DNA of 52,974 nt from Roseobacter sp. (GCA_011050655.1 DRFG01000193.1:1-52974), one strand, 5' to 3'; counted from the stretch's first letter, positions 39,602 to 48,821 are shown. Numbers and translations are program-made. Notes: generated by a model not told the origin, from the letters alone.

Positions 39602-40444
39602 CTAAGTACCGGCAACTGCCCGCTGCAAAAGCAAGGTCAGTCCAAAGCCAGCCACAGTCAAAATTGCCAACAGTGTAAAGCCATTCCCGGCGATCAATAC
39701 GGCATCATAAAGGGATATCCCGGCGATCAAGGTCACCACTGCCTTGGGAACATCGCCGCGGTTGCGCCTGAATAACAATCGCAACGCGACAGCTATGACC
39801 ACGGCCAGCGCGCCCCAAATAACCAGCCCTAGTGGGTTACTCCACGTCTGCGACAGCCCGAACAGCAGCGGTAGTGCCAGAACGGCCAGCGGCCATGCTC
39901 GGTCAAGACGGTCATACGCTTCTTGCTTGGCAGCATAGGTAAGGCCGACGATATAGGTCAACAAACCTAGCCCGCCCCAGACCGCGCTACCTGTAATTTT
40001 TGCTACTGCGGCTGCCGCAAGAAGGTAGCATAGAAACCGGGTTACGCCCATGATGAGAGGGCTAAGAACAGTCCGCTTGTGTAGCCAGTCATAGAGAACC
40101 ACGGCACTTGCCAATGCTATTCCGATCACCCCGGCCAGTGCGCCCATCGTGAAGGATAGCGCGATAGCCACAGCCAGCATCGCATAGCCCACTGTAAAGA
40201 CTGTTGTGACCTTGACTTGGCCCATGGGGATAGGCCGGTTGGCCCTTTCTCGGGCATCGATTTCAGCGTCGAATGCATCGTTCAGCCACATCCCGCCCAC
40301 GTAAAAAAGCGTGAGCGCTAAGCAGACGACAAGAATTTGTCCGATCGGCGTGACCCCCGCGAGCACGGCGCCAGCGATGGCGTTGGTCCAGACGGTAGGC
40401 AGGTTCGATACACGCCCGAGTTTAAGGAAAGTCTGTAGGTTCAT
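39602..40444 (-). CDS. eboC: UbiA-family prenyltransferase-like protein, EboC-like
   Basis: LGRVSNLPTVWTNAIAGAVLAG, NDAFDAEIDARERANRPIPMG, multi-TM; ATGA overlap with the eboE-like stop. Confidence 0.87.
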   Translation of the reverse strand: MNLQTFLKLGRVSNLPTVWTNAIAGAVLAGVTPIGQILVVCLALTLFYVGGMWLNDAFDAEIDARERANRPIPMGQVKVTTVFTVGYAMLAVAIALSFTMGALAGVIGIALASAVVLYDWLHKRTVLSPLIMGVTRFLCYLLAAAAVAKITGSAVWGGLGLLTYIVGLTYAAKQEAYDRLDRAWPLAVLALPLLFGLSQTWSNPLGLVIWGALAVVIAVALRLLFRRNRGDVPKAVVTLIAGISLYDAVLIAGNGFTLLAILTVAGFGLTLLLQRAVAGT

Positions 40445-41628
40445 TGGCCTAGTTGCTCCAGCACCCATTGCATTTCACGTACGATGTCTTGGTCCACGGT
40501 CGCGCTGCGAATTTCCTTGGGCATGACGTCCCAAGTATAGGTTTCAATTTCGAGATGTGGCGAAATAGGCTCAGATCGGTGCAGGGCGAGGATCTGTTCG
40601 AGAAAGGCACGTGTTGACGAAAAAGCCCCAAGTTTTTCCAGAAAAACTGGAACATGAAAGTGTACCCGCCATTCTTCTCCGTCGGTTTGCTCTGCAAGAG
40701 CCAGTGCTTCTGGTAGATCCCTGTGCATGGTCACCCCGTCGGCATGACGCCGGTTTACCTGATGCAGATATGTGGGTTCTTGGTAGGACCGGAGCGCCTT
40801 GCGCGTGTCCGGCCCAACTTGCGGGATCCTTAACGCAGCACTTAGCTGCAACTTGTGAATGGGAATGCCCGCTTCTCTGAGTGCTTTAAGGCTGGCAGCA
40901 GGGTCTTCGTATTCGACCGCAGCATGGCAGACATCGTAACACAACCCAAGATGGCAGGGTAGGGCAGTGGCTGCTTCGGCCTCGCTTAGACCAGTTAGTT
41001 CTGCCAGACGCTGTGCAGCGTTTGTGCTGAAAAGATATTGGGTAAAATAGGAGACGCTTTCAGCAATCGTTCCAAGAAAGCAAAACGGCTCTGGCTCGAC
41101 TGCCAAGGCTATCTGAACACCCGTGCGGGCGCGCAACGCGACCAGATGCGCCACGCAAAGCAGGAAGTTTTCGGCCATGTGCGCTTCAGCACCTAGCCCG
41201 AGTGGCTTGAACGTTCCGGGCACAGTAGACAGGCTGACGATCTCGTTTGGCGGGGCAAGTTCGGCCATCAAATCAGCCAGAGCATTAGTGTATTCGACCC
41301 TTTGAACGCTGCGCCAGTCGGGTTGATAAACATCTTCCTTAACCGTGGTGCCGTGAAATTGACCAAAGGGAAATCCATTGACCGTTATGCCGAGATAGTC
41401 GTGTTCTTCCAACAACGCTTTCAGTTCTCGCCGCTTCGCTGTGTCTTCAAGTTCAGCAAGAGCCTGCCCAGAGAAGCGCAGGCCTACGGCAAATGGCGTA
41501 TCCGGAGAGATTGCTTGCTTTACCGCGGCAACCGGACCTTTCAGCGCCGACCGTACGTCATCCCATGTTTGAGTAGGATGAATGTTCAGGCAGTACGTGA
41601 GCTGCCCAAGATTTTGCGAAAGCTTCAT
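40441..41628 (-). CDS. eboE: Metabolite traffic protein EboE-like (xylose isomerase-type TIM barrel)
   Basis: LTYCLNIHPTQTWDDVRSALKGPVAAVKQAISPDTPFAVGLRFSGQAL...ITVNGFPFGQFHGTTVKEDVYQPDW. Confidence 0.88.
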   Translation of the reverse strand: MKLSQNLGQLTYCLNIHPTQTWDDVRSALKGPVAAVKQAISPDTPFAVGLRFSGQALAELEDTAKRRELKALLEEHDYLGITVNGFPFGQFHGTTVKEDVYQPDWRSVQRVEYTNALADLMAELAPPNEIVSLSTVPGTFKPLGLGAEAHMAENFLLCVAHLVALRARTGVQIALAVEPEPFCFLGTIAESVSYFTQYLFSTNAAQRLAELTGLSEAEAATALPCHLGLCYDVCHAAVEYEDPAASLKALREAGIPIHKLQLSAALRIPQVGPDTRKALRSYQEPTYLHQVNRRHADGVTMHRDLPEALALAEQTDGEEWRVHFHVPVFLEKLGAFSSTRAFLEQILALHRSEPISPHLEIETYTWDVMPKEIRSATVDQDIVREMQWVLEQLGQ

Positions 41629-42831
41629 CTAGGAGCGCTCGCGTGCTTTGAGCCACTGCAAGGCCTGACCCATTAATGCGCCGTCTATGTGGTTTACTTC
41701 TACACCGACCCCTAGATCGCGCAGTAGGGTTATGGTTAACGCGCCACCCAAATGTTCTTGAAATTCATCAAGACCTACCAGAATAGAAAGTCGCCCGTCA
41801 CTGCCAGTACTTTCCAAAGCGGGGTGCCAAATGCGCAATCCCAGCCCTTCTAGCAATGTCACTATGCGTTCATCTTCGCCCTCGGGCAGTAGCCCAGCCA
41901 ATACCGAATAACGTGCATCAAGCGCGATGCCGATGGCGACTGCCTCACCGTGACGGACATGGTGATTGGTCAGGGCTTCAAGCTTGTGTGCAGACCAGTG
42001 GCCGAAATCAAGCGGGCGGGCGGAACCCGATTCAAAGGGGTCACCACCGTTCGCAATCTGGTTCATGTGCAGTTCCGCAGACCTGCGCACCATATGTTCC
42101 TCGGCGTTAGGCTGAAAGGTCGACAGATCTTCCACATTTTCTTCAAGCCAGAGATAGAATTCCCTGTCGCGGATAAGCGCCACCTTGATGGCTTCGGCCA
42201 TGCCGGCCACCCGTTCGCGTTTGGGCAATGTCGATAGAAAGTCAAAGTCGTTCAGAACTGCCCAAGGCGGCGCAAAAGTACCGACGTAGTTTTTCAGCCC
42301 ACGGAAATTGACAGCATTCTTGACGCCCACACCGCTATCGTTCTGAGATAAAACGGTGGTGGGAATACGGATGTGACGCACCCCGCGGTGCGCAGTTGCG
42401 GTTGCCAGCCCTACTGCGTCCAACACAGCCCCACCGCCGATCGCGATGACATACGAATGTCGGTCAATACCGTGGCTATGGATCGTGCTTAGCATACGTT
42501 CGATATAGGCCAGATCTTTTTTCACAATCTCGCCGCCCGGCACAAACATCGGGTCGGCAATCAGTTCAAGCTGGTCTTGATAGGCACCGAAGTATTCTTT
42601 GATCGCGGTTGTAAGCGCCGCGCCATCCAACCCTTCGTCGATAATGAAATAACACCGATGTCGTTTGGTATTTTCCCCCCGGGTAATAGTTTCAGCCAGC
42701 AGTGGATTGCGAGGGTTGAAAAGCCCACGAACAAACGCCACGGGGAATTGATAAGGCACAGAAAATTTCTGCCAGCGGATATCACTGATTATGCCTTTAT
42801 TCATCACATCAGATGTTTGGTCTACCATCAT
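41629..42831 (-). CDS. eboD: 3-dehydroquinate synthase-like sugar phosphate cyclase, EboD-like
   Basis: IGGGAVLDAVGLATATAHRGVRHIRIPTTVLSQNDSGVGVKNAVNFRGLKNYVGTF...LDFGHWSAHKLEALTNHHVRHGEAVAIGIALD; start chosen after AGGGGGG. Confidence 0.87.
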   Translation of the reverse strand: MMVDQTSDVMNKGIISDIRWQKFSVPYQFPVAFVRGLFNPRNPLLAETITRGENTKRHRCYFIIDEGLDGAALTTAIKEYFGAYQDQLELIADPMFVPGGEIVKKDLAYIERMLSTIHSHGIDRHSYVIAIGGGAVLDAVGLATATAHRGVRHIRIPTTVLSQNDSGVGVKNAVNFRGLKNYVGTFAPPWAVLNDFDFLSTLPKRERVAGMAEAIKVALIRDREFYLWLEENVEDLSTFQPNAEEHMVRRSAELHMNQIANGGDPFESGSARPLDFGHWSAHKLEALTNHHVRHGEAVAIGIALDARYSVLAGLLPEGEDERIVTLLEGLGLRIWHPALESTGSDGRLSILVGLDEFQEHLGGALTITLLRDLGVGVEVNHIDGALMGQALQWLKARERS

Positions 42832-42930
42832 ACCCCCCCTCGGGCCGCCATTGCGCAACTGCGTTGACGTTATGCCTAGGCAAGACTACTCTGGGATACA
42901 TAGCTTCTCAAGTCCAGCAAAGGGCGCATC

Positions 42931-43287
42931 ATGCGTATAGTATCGGCACTATTGTTTATTCTGTTGGTTCTGTTCGCAGTGGTTCAATATAATGATCCTG
43001 ATGGTTTGCTGTGGGCTGTAATTTACGGAATTCCTGCTCTTTTCTGCGCACTGCGGGCTTTCAAACCCGATCTGGTGAAAAGTCTTTGGGGTTACCGAAC
43101 GCTCTCCGGCGCAGTGATCTTATATGTCTTTGGGATATTCTGGTATTGGCCACAAGCGCCGGGTTTTTGGCGGCAAGAGGTCTTTTGGGTAACCGAGGAA
43201 GCTCGTGAAGGCATGGGGATGATGATCGCATTCGCGGCGCTGTTGATCGTGTGGCTTGGCACTAGGAACCAGCGCAAGCCTATCTGA
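42931..43287 (+). CDS. TMEM220-like small membrane protein
   Basis: 118 aa; ALLFILLVLFAVVQYNDPDGLLWAVIYGIPALFCALRAF, QYNDPD motif of the transmembrane 220 family. Confidence 0.78.
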   Translation: MRIVSALLFILLVLFAVVQYNDPDGLLWAVIYGIPALFCALRAFKPDLVKSLWGYRTLSGAVILYVFGIFWYWPQAPGFWRQEVFWVTEEAREGMGMMIAFAALLIVWLGTRNQRKPI

Positions 43288-43583
43288 AATATTCAAGGTT
43301 ATCGCAGCCTTTTGGCGAACAAGTGTGAGCCTTAATACATAGTTTTTCTGCGGCGAGTCGGCGAGGTTCCGCCACTGCTGACGGCAACAAACTATTTTAT
43401 TTCCTTCCGATAGCGATTCTCTTGACTTAACGTCACCCATTTTGCAACGATCCTTTCTTGTGGGGGAAGGCTGCTTATCGTGAGCATAGCAAAGTTGCAA
43501 AATACCTCACCAGCGTTTCCGTGCGCACCACCGACGCATGGTCGTCTGTGCGACTATTATTACGGTCTGGGAGGATCTCTCTA

Positions 43584-44987
43584 ATGTTTAAAATTATAGC
43601 GATATGTACAACTGCTGCGTTGATGGGGACGACAGTTCTCGCGCAGGAGGCACCAAAGACGGTCGATCAGGTTGCCCGCCCGGGTGGCACATTGCCCGGA
43701 ACGACTGACATAGCTTTGGTGCAGATTGCATCAGGTTTGTTAGACCCGACAAATGTCACCAACGCGGGCGACGGTAGCGGGCGTATTTTCGTTACTGAAC
43801 GGGCAGGGCGCGTTAAGATCATCGACAAGGACGGAAATGTTCTTGAGGATCCCTTCCTTGACCTGACTGCCATAAATCCGCTTGGAAGCGACGTGCAGAC
43901 TGGCTTTGTCGAGCAGGGTCTATATTCGATCGCGTTCCATCCGAAATTTTCCGAGAACGGGTATTTCTACGTTCACTATGCCTCTTTGCCATTCAACGGT
44001 GACGGTATGATCGTTCGCTTTACAGTTGACTCCGCAAGCCCCGATGTGGTCAGCCCAGAGCGCACCAATGAAACCGCTAAGGTGATCATGCGCATTGAAC
44101 AGCCATGGTATAATCATAACGGCGGGCAGATTGAATTCGGGCCCGACGGGATGCTGTATATCGGGTCCGGCGACGGTGGTTGGGAAGGTGATCCCTATGA
44201 AGCAGGCCAAGACCTAACGACGCCTCTTGGGAAAATTTTGCGCATCGACGTGGACACCGAAGATCGTCCATACAATATCCCTTCGGACAATCCATATGCT
44301 GACGCATCTAGCGAACGGTTGATGCAGCTTTTCGGTATTACGGAAGAGCAGTTTTCCAAAATAAAAACCCGTTCTTTACCTGAAATCTGGTCTTACGGCG
44401 TCCGCAATCCTTATGAGTTCTCGTTCGATCCAAAGACCGGTAACATGTTCATCGCCGATGTGGGGCAAAACCATTGGGAAGAAATTATCTTTGAAAAAGC
44501 AGGGGACGGCGGCCATAATTATGGTTGGCCACGTATGGAGGCCGCGTTCTGTCATCCTATGACTGGGGACCCTGCAGAATCCGAATGCTCGGTTGTAGGT
44601 ACGTTGCCCGCTGCTATGTATCCACATAACACTGCCTATCCGGGCGCGCCCGAAGACACGTCAAACGCTGGGTGCTCCGTACAGGGGTTTGGCGTTGCCA
44701 ACTATGGGGGAATGGATGGCGTTTATCTGGCCGGCGACTGGTGTTCGGGCCGTGTGTTTGGTCTAGCCAACGATGGCCAAAGCTGGCAGTTTAAAGAGCT
44801 TATCCAGACGGGTATGCAGTTCACCGCTGGGGGCTATGACGAAGAAAATAACGTCTTGGTCGTCAACGCTAACAACTTCTATCTTGCGGATCAGGGCCCC
44901 GATACCAACCCTCCGGGTAGCCTTTGGCGGGTGATGGCGGCGTCTGATGTGCCAGATGGTGCCACTGTCGCCAAGGTCGCGAAATAA
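43584..44987 (+). CDS. Second secreted PQQ-dependent sugar dehydrogenase-like protein
   Basis: Signal peptide MFKIIAICTTAALMGTTVLAQ; FVTERAGRVKIIDKDGN, FGPDGMLYIGSGDGGWEGDPYEAGQDLTTPLGKILRIDVD, PEIWSYGVRNPYEFSFD. Confidence 0.87.
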   Translation: MFKIIAICTTAALMGTTVLAQEAPKTVDQVARPGGTLPGTTDIALVQIASGLLDPTNVTNAGDGSGRIFVTERAGRVKIIDKDGNVLEDPFLDLTAINPLGSDVQTGFVEQGLYSIAFHPKFSENGYFYVHYASLPFNGDGMIVRFTVDSASPDVVSPERTNETAKVIMRIEQPWYNHNGGQIEFGPDGMLYIGSGDGGWEGDPYEAGQDLTTPLGKILRIDVDTEDRPYNIPSDNPYADASSERLMQLFGITEEQFSKIKTRSLPEIWSYGVRNPYEFSFDPKTGNMFIADVGQNHWEEIIFEKAGDGGHNYGWPRMEAAFCHPMTGDPAESECSVVGTLPAAMYPHNTAYPGAPEDTSNAGCSVQGFGVANYGGMDGVYLAGDWCSGRVFGLANDGQSWQFKELIQTGMQFTAGGYDEENNVLVVNANNFYLADQGPDTNPPGSLWRVMAASDVPDGATVAKVAK

Positions 44988-45062
44988 CGCGAACAAGATA
45001 TGGCCGCTCGGCGTATGCATATGCGCCGAGCGCTTATACAGAATATAACGAGGAATTATTTC

Positions 45063-45587
45063 ATGTACTTGAGTAAATACTTTATACCATCGGTGTTAGC
45101 AGCCGGTATGGCGACCTTTTCAGCAGGCCTAGCCTTTGCTGAAAGCCACACTACGACTGTCGAAAAAACTGCAGATGTTCCTGCCGATGTGGAATTTGAG
45201 AACGGTAAGGTCGTGTTTCGTGCTGCACTTGACGATTCACCTTTGAAATTTGAATTCAAACCCGATCAAACCCTGACGCCACAGGTCGAAGAATTCTATA
45301 AAACCGGTGTAAATCCTTATTCTGGTGACTCAGAGGCGATCAAGGCTGGGAACAAAAGCTATCAGAAACTTTGCCAGTCTTGCCATCTTAAAGATGGAGG
45401 CGGCCGGATTGGGCCAAGCCTGAACGACAACAAGTGGGAGGGTTCTAGAACGCACACCGAAGTAGGACGTTTCGAAATCATCTACGGGGGCGGGGCGGGT
45501 GCTATGCAGGCATTCGGGCGCCGGGTGGAGCAAGACGATATTCTGAAGATCATGGCCTTTATCGATACACTGCGCCCTGAAAAGTAA
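45063..45587 (+). CDS. Secreted c-type cytochrome (one CXXCH)
   Basis: Signal peptide from MYLSKYFIPSVLAAG; CQSCHLKDGGGRIGPSLNDNKW. Confidence 0.88.
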   Translation: MYLSKYFIPSVLAAGMATFSAGLAFAESHTTTVEKTADVPADVEFENGKVVFRAALDDSPLKFEFKPDQTLTPQVEEFYKTGVNPYSGDSEAIKAGNKSYQKLCQSCHLKDGGGRIGPSLNDNKWEGSRTHTEVGRFEIIYGGGAGAMQAFGRRVEQDDILKIMAFIDTLRPEK

Positions 45588-45650
45588 GAAAATCCAGCGC
45601 AAGCCAAGGCGACGGTGCTGCTGTCTGCTTCGGCTTGCGCCGGACATCTG

Positions 45651-45782
45651 ATGAAGTTTTTTAAGGCTATGCGTTCAGTTCGCGTTATTCTGCATCTTTG
45701 CGCCTTTTGGATTGTATTCATCCTTACACCGCGCGACATTCTGACCGGGCCTGTTGATATCAATCATGGCTTTGCCAGATGA
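45651..45782 (+). CDS. Putative 43-aa single-TM small protein
   Basis: MKFFKAMRSVRVILHLCAFWIVFILTPRDILTGPVDINHGFAR; fits the gap between cytochrome and SDR genes; below the length cut-off of the ORF track. Confidence 0.4.
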   Translation: MKFFKAMRSVRVILHLCAFWIVFILTPRDILTGPVDINHGFAR

Positions 45783-45795
45783 GCGGAGGAAATTT

Positions 45796-46557
45796 ATGGA
45801 ACTTCAAGGTCAGGTGGCGATCATCACCGGGGGCGCATCGGGCTTAGGCGGTGCCACGGCGGAATTGCTGGCTAAATCAGGCGTCCATGTAACTTTATTT
45901 GATATGAATGCTGAACTGGGCGAGGCCAAGGCCGCAGAGATTGGCGGCGCGTTTCTAAAGGTTAATGTCACCGATGAAAGCGCCGTTCAGGCCGCGATCG
46001 CGGAGGTCGAGGGCAACTATGGCAAAGCACGCATATTGGTGAACTGCGCTGGCATTGGTCCACCCGCTAAGGTGGTTACGCGTGAAGGCGATGCCTTGCT
46101 ATTGGAAAGCTTTGTCAACGTTGTGAATGTGAACCTTTTAGGGACGTTCAACGTTTTGTCGAAATTTGCGGCGGCCTTGCACAAGGCGGACCCGATTGGT
46201 GAAGAACGGGGCGTTATTATTAACACGGCCTCTGTTGCAGCATTTGATGGGCAAATCGGGCAGGCGGCCTACGCTGCCTCCAAGGGTGGCATCGTCGGAA
46301 TGACCTTGCCGATTGCTCGCGAATTGGCCCGATACGGTATCCGCGTGATGACGATAGCACCCGGCCTGTTCCTGACGCCACTGTTGGCAAGCTTACCGCA
46401 AGAGGCGCAGGATTCCCTAGGCGCCCAGGTGCCATTCCCCAGTCGTTTGGGCGACCCGTCGGAATACGCCAAGATGGTCGCAGCGATTATCGACAACCCC
46501 ATGCTTAACGGTGAGACAATCCGCCTTGATGGTGCGATCAGAATGGCCCCAAAATAA
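45796..46557 (+). CDS. SDR family oxidoreductase (3-hydroxyacyl-CoA dehydrogenase type-2/HSD10-like)
   Basis: VAIITGGASGLGGATAELLAKSG, NTASVAAFDGQIGQAAYAASKGGI, NPMLNGETIRLDGAIRM; RBS GGAGG upstream. Confidence 0.9.
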   Translation: MELQGQVAIITGGASGLGGATAELLAKSGVHVTLFDMNAELGEAKAAEIGGAFLKVNVTDESAVQAAIAEVEGNYGKARILVNCAGIGPPAKVVTREGDALLLESFVNVVNVNLLGTFNVLSKFAAALHKADPIGEERGVIINTASVAAFDGQIGQAAYAASKGGIVGMTLPIARELARYGIRVMTIAPGLFLTPLLASLPQEAQDSLGAQVPFPSRLGDPSEYAKMVAAIIDNPMLNGETIRLDGAIRMAPK

Positions 46558-46577
46558 CATTTTAGGAGTACGCAAAA

Positions 46578-47738
46578 ATGGCTGATGCTTATATCGTAGA
46601 AACCGCCCGCACCGCAGGGGGGCGCCGAGGAGGTGCGCTGCGCGATTGGCATCCGGCTGATTTAGGGGCCGAAGTTTTGAACGCGCTCGTGGCGCGGTCA
46701 GGTATTGACGCTAGCGTCATTGATGACGTGATTGTCGGTTGTGTAAGCCAAGGGGGTGAACAGGCATTCGCCTTTGGCCGCAATTGTGTATTGGCATCTA
46801 AGTTGCCACAATCCGTGCCCGCCGTCACGATCGACCGGCAGTGTGGAAGCTCGCAGCAAGCCGTTCAATTCGCTGCACAAGCCGTGATGTCTGGTACGCA
46901 AGATGTAGTAGTAGCCATGGGCGTTGAAAGTATGACCAGGGTTCCGATGGGGTCTAACGTATCTCTTTATGCTAAGGCAGGGATCGGCGAGGGCCCGTTT
47001 AGTGACCGCATCGATGCCAAATACGGTACTAAGAATTTCAGCCAGTTCATCGGTGCTGAAATGGTTGCCAAAAAGCATGGATTCAACCGCGAACAACTCG
47101 ACAGTTTTGCATTAGAAAGCCACCGCCGCGCCAAGACTGCCTGCGATACCGGTGTGTTTGATACTGAAATCATCCCGCTTGAGGTAGAGGGCGGGATGCA
47201 CACCCGTGACGAGGGCATTCGCGATGACGCGACACTTGATTCAATTTCCAACGTTAAGTTGCTTGATCCAGACGGCATGATCTCGGCTGCGAATGCTTCG
47301 CAAATTTGCGACGGGGCAGCGGGGGTATTGGTCGTTTCCGAAGCTGCTTTAAAAAAATACAACCTGACCCCGAAGGCTAGAATTATTAACCTGACGGTAA
47401 CGGCTGGCGACCCGGTTATCATGCTCGAAGAGCCTCTGCCTGCTACGGACCGCGCCCTGCAACGTGCCGGTATGAAAATTGGTGACATTGATTTGTTCGA
47501 GGTGAACGAAGCTTTCGCCCCGATTCCGATGGCATGGCTCAAGCATACCGGCGCTGACCCTGAAAAGCTTAACGTAAACGGCGGTGCTATCGCTTTAGGC
47601 CATCCTTTGGGGGCCTCCGGCGCAAGGTTAATGACGACGCTTGTGCACAGTCTACATGCCCGCGGTAAGAAATATGGTCTTCAGACCATGTGCGAGGGCG
47701 GCGGCATCGCAAATGTCACAATAATCGAAGCAGTATAA
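46578..47738 (+). CDS. Thiolase family protein (acetyl-CoA acyltransferase)
   Basis: TIDRQCGSSQQAVQFAAQAVMSG, NVNGGAIALGHPLGASGARLMTTLVH, CEGGGIANVTIIE. Confidence 0.93.
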   Translation: MADAYIVETARTAGGRRGGALRDWHPADLGAEVLNALVARSGIDASVIDDVIVGCVSQGGEQAFAFGRNCVLASKLPQSVPAVTIDRQCGSSQQAVQFAAQAVMSGTQDVVVAMGVESMTRVPMGSNVSLYAKAGIGEGPFSDRIDAKYGTKNFSQFIGAEMVAKKHGFNREQLDSFALESHRRAKTACDTGVFDTEIIPLEVEGGMHTRDEGIRDDATLDSISNVKLLDPDGMISAANASQICDGAAGVLVVSEAALKKYNLTPKARIINLTVTAGDPVIMLEEPLPATDRALQRAGMKIGDIDLFEVNEAFAPIPMAWLKHTGADPEKLNVNGGAIALGHPLGASGARLMTTLVHSLHARGKKYGLQTMCEGGGIANVTIIEAV

Positions 47739-47843
47739 CTTTCTATCGGTACCACAGGAAATGACGGACGCAACGTTTGTCATTTTCAATGCTGTCGAGT
47801 CCTGACAGGTTGCCTACAAAAGAATACGTTCTCGGAGGAAAAT

Positions 47844-48821
47844 ATGACGCTACCCGCTCTTTTCGATAATCTGCGCATTCCGCTTATAGGCAGCCCACTT
47901 TTCATCATATCCAACCCCGACTTGGTCATCGCCCAGTGTAAGGCGGGCATCGTCGGCAGCTTTCCCGCGCTGAACGCCCGCGAAGCCGAAGGCGAACCAA
48001 TCGAGCTTGACCGATGGTTGACGCGCATCAAGGAAGAGTTGGATCGTCACAATCAGGCAAACCCCGATACGCCGGCTGCACCCTATGCGGTTAACCAGAT
48101 TGTGCACCGGTCCAACACACGGCTTGAGCGGGACGTAGAAATTTGCGTCAAGCATGAGGTGCCATTGTGGATCACGTCTTTGGGTGCCCAGACATGGTTG
48201 AACGAAGCGGTGCACGGGGCGGGCGGGGTTGTCTTGCATGATATCATCAACAACCGTTTTGCTAAAAAGGCGATAGAAAAGGGCGCGGACGGGCTGATAG
48301 CGGTGGCCGCAGGGGCGGGCGGACACGCCGGGGCGTTGTCACCTATGGCGTTGATTCAGGAAATTCGCGAATGGTTCGATGGGCCAGTGTTCTTGTCTGG
48401 GGCGATTGCCCGTGGTGATAGCATCTTGGCGGCGCAGGCTATGGGGGCTGACGGTGGCTATGCGGGGTCTGCATTCATTGCGACACGCGAAGCAAACGCG
48501 GATGAGCGCTATAAACAGATGATCGCCGGGTCCGGCGCTAGCGATATTGTATATTCAGACTTGTTTACCGGCGTCTGGGGCAACTATTTGAAACCTTCGA
48601 TCCAAGCTCAGGGTATGGATCCGGACAACCTTGAACGGTCTGACCCGTCAAATATGAACTTTGGTGCTGACCGCGAAAAACCCAAGAGCTGGAAGGAGAT
48701 CTGGGGTGCGGGTCAAGGTATCGGAGCTGTCAAGAATGTTGTACCTGCTGCTGAGCTTGTGGACCGGCTGGCCGCAGAATACGCCGCCGCCCGTAAGCGC
48801 CTGTTTGAACAGACCGCTTGA
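47844..48821 (+). CDS. Nitronate monooxygenase family protein
   Basis: IPLIGSPLFIISNPDLVIAQCKAGIVGSFPALNAR, AAGAGGHAGALSP, SGAIARGDSILAAQAMGADGGYAGSAFIAT. Confidence 0.9.
   Translation: MTLPALFDNLRIPLIGSPLFIISNPDLVIAQCKAGIVGSFPALNAREAEGEPIELDRWLTRIKEELDRHNQANPDTPAAPYAVNQIVHRSNTRLERDVEICVKHEVPLWITSLGAQTWLNEAVHGAGGVVLHDIINNRFAKKAIEKGADGLIAVAAGAGGHAGALSPMALIQEIREWFDGPVFLSGAIARGDSILAAQAMGADGGYAGSAFIATREANADERYKQMIAGSGASDIVYSDLFTGVWGNYLKPSIQAQGMDPDNLERSDPSNMNFGADREKPKSWKEIWGAGQGIGAVKNVVPAAELVDRLAAEYAAARKRLFEQTA

Noticed and set aside
41629-42831. Shikimate-pathway aroB
   Set aside because: DHQS-like fold but context (EboE, UbiA, TatD, EboA) and sequence style fit EboD better than AroB
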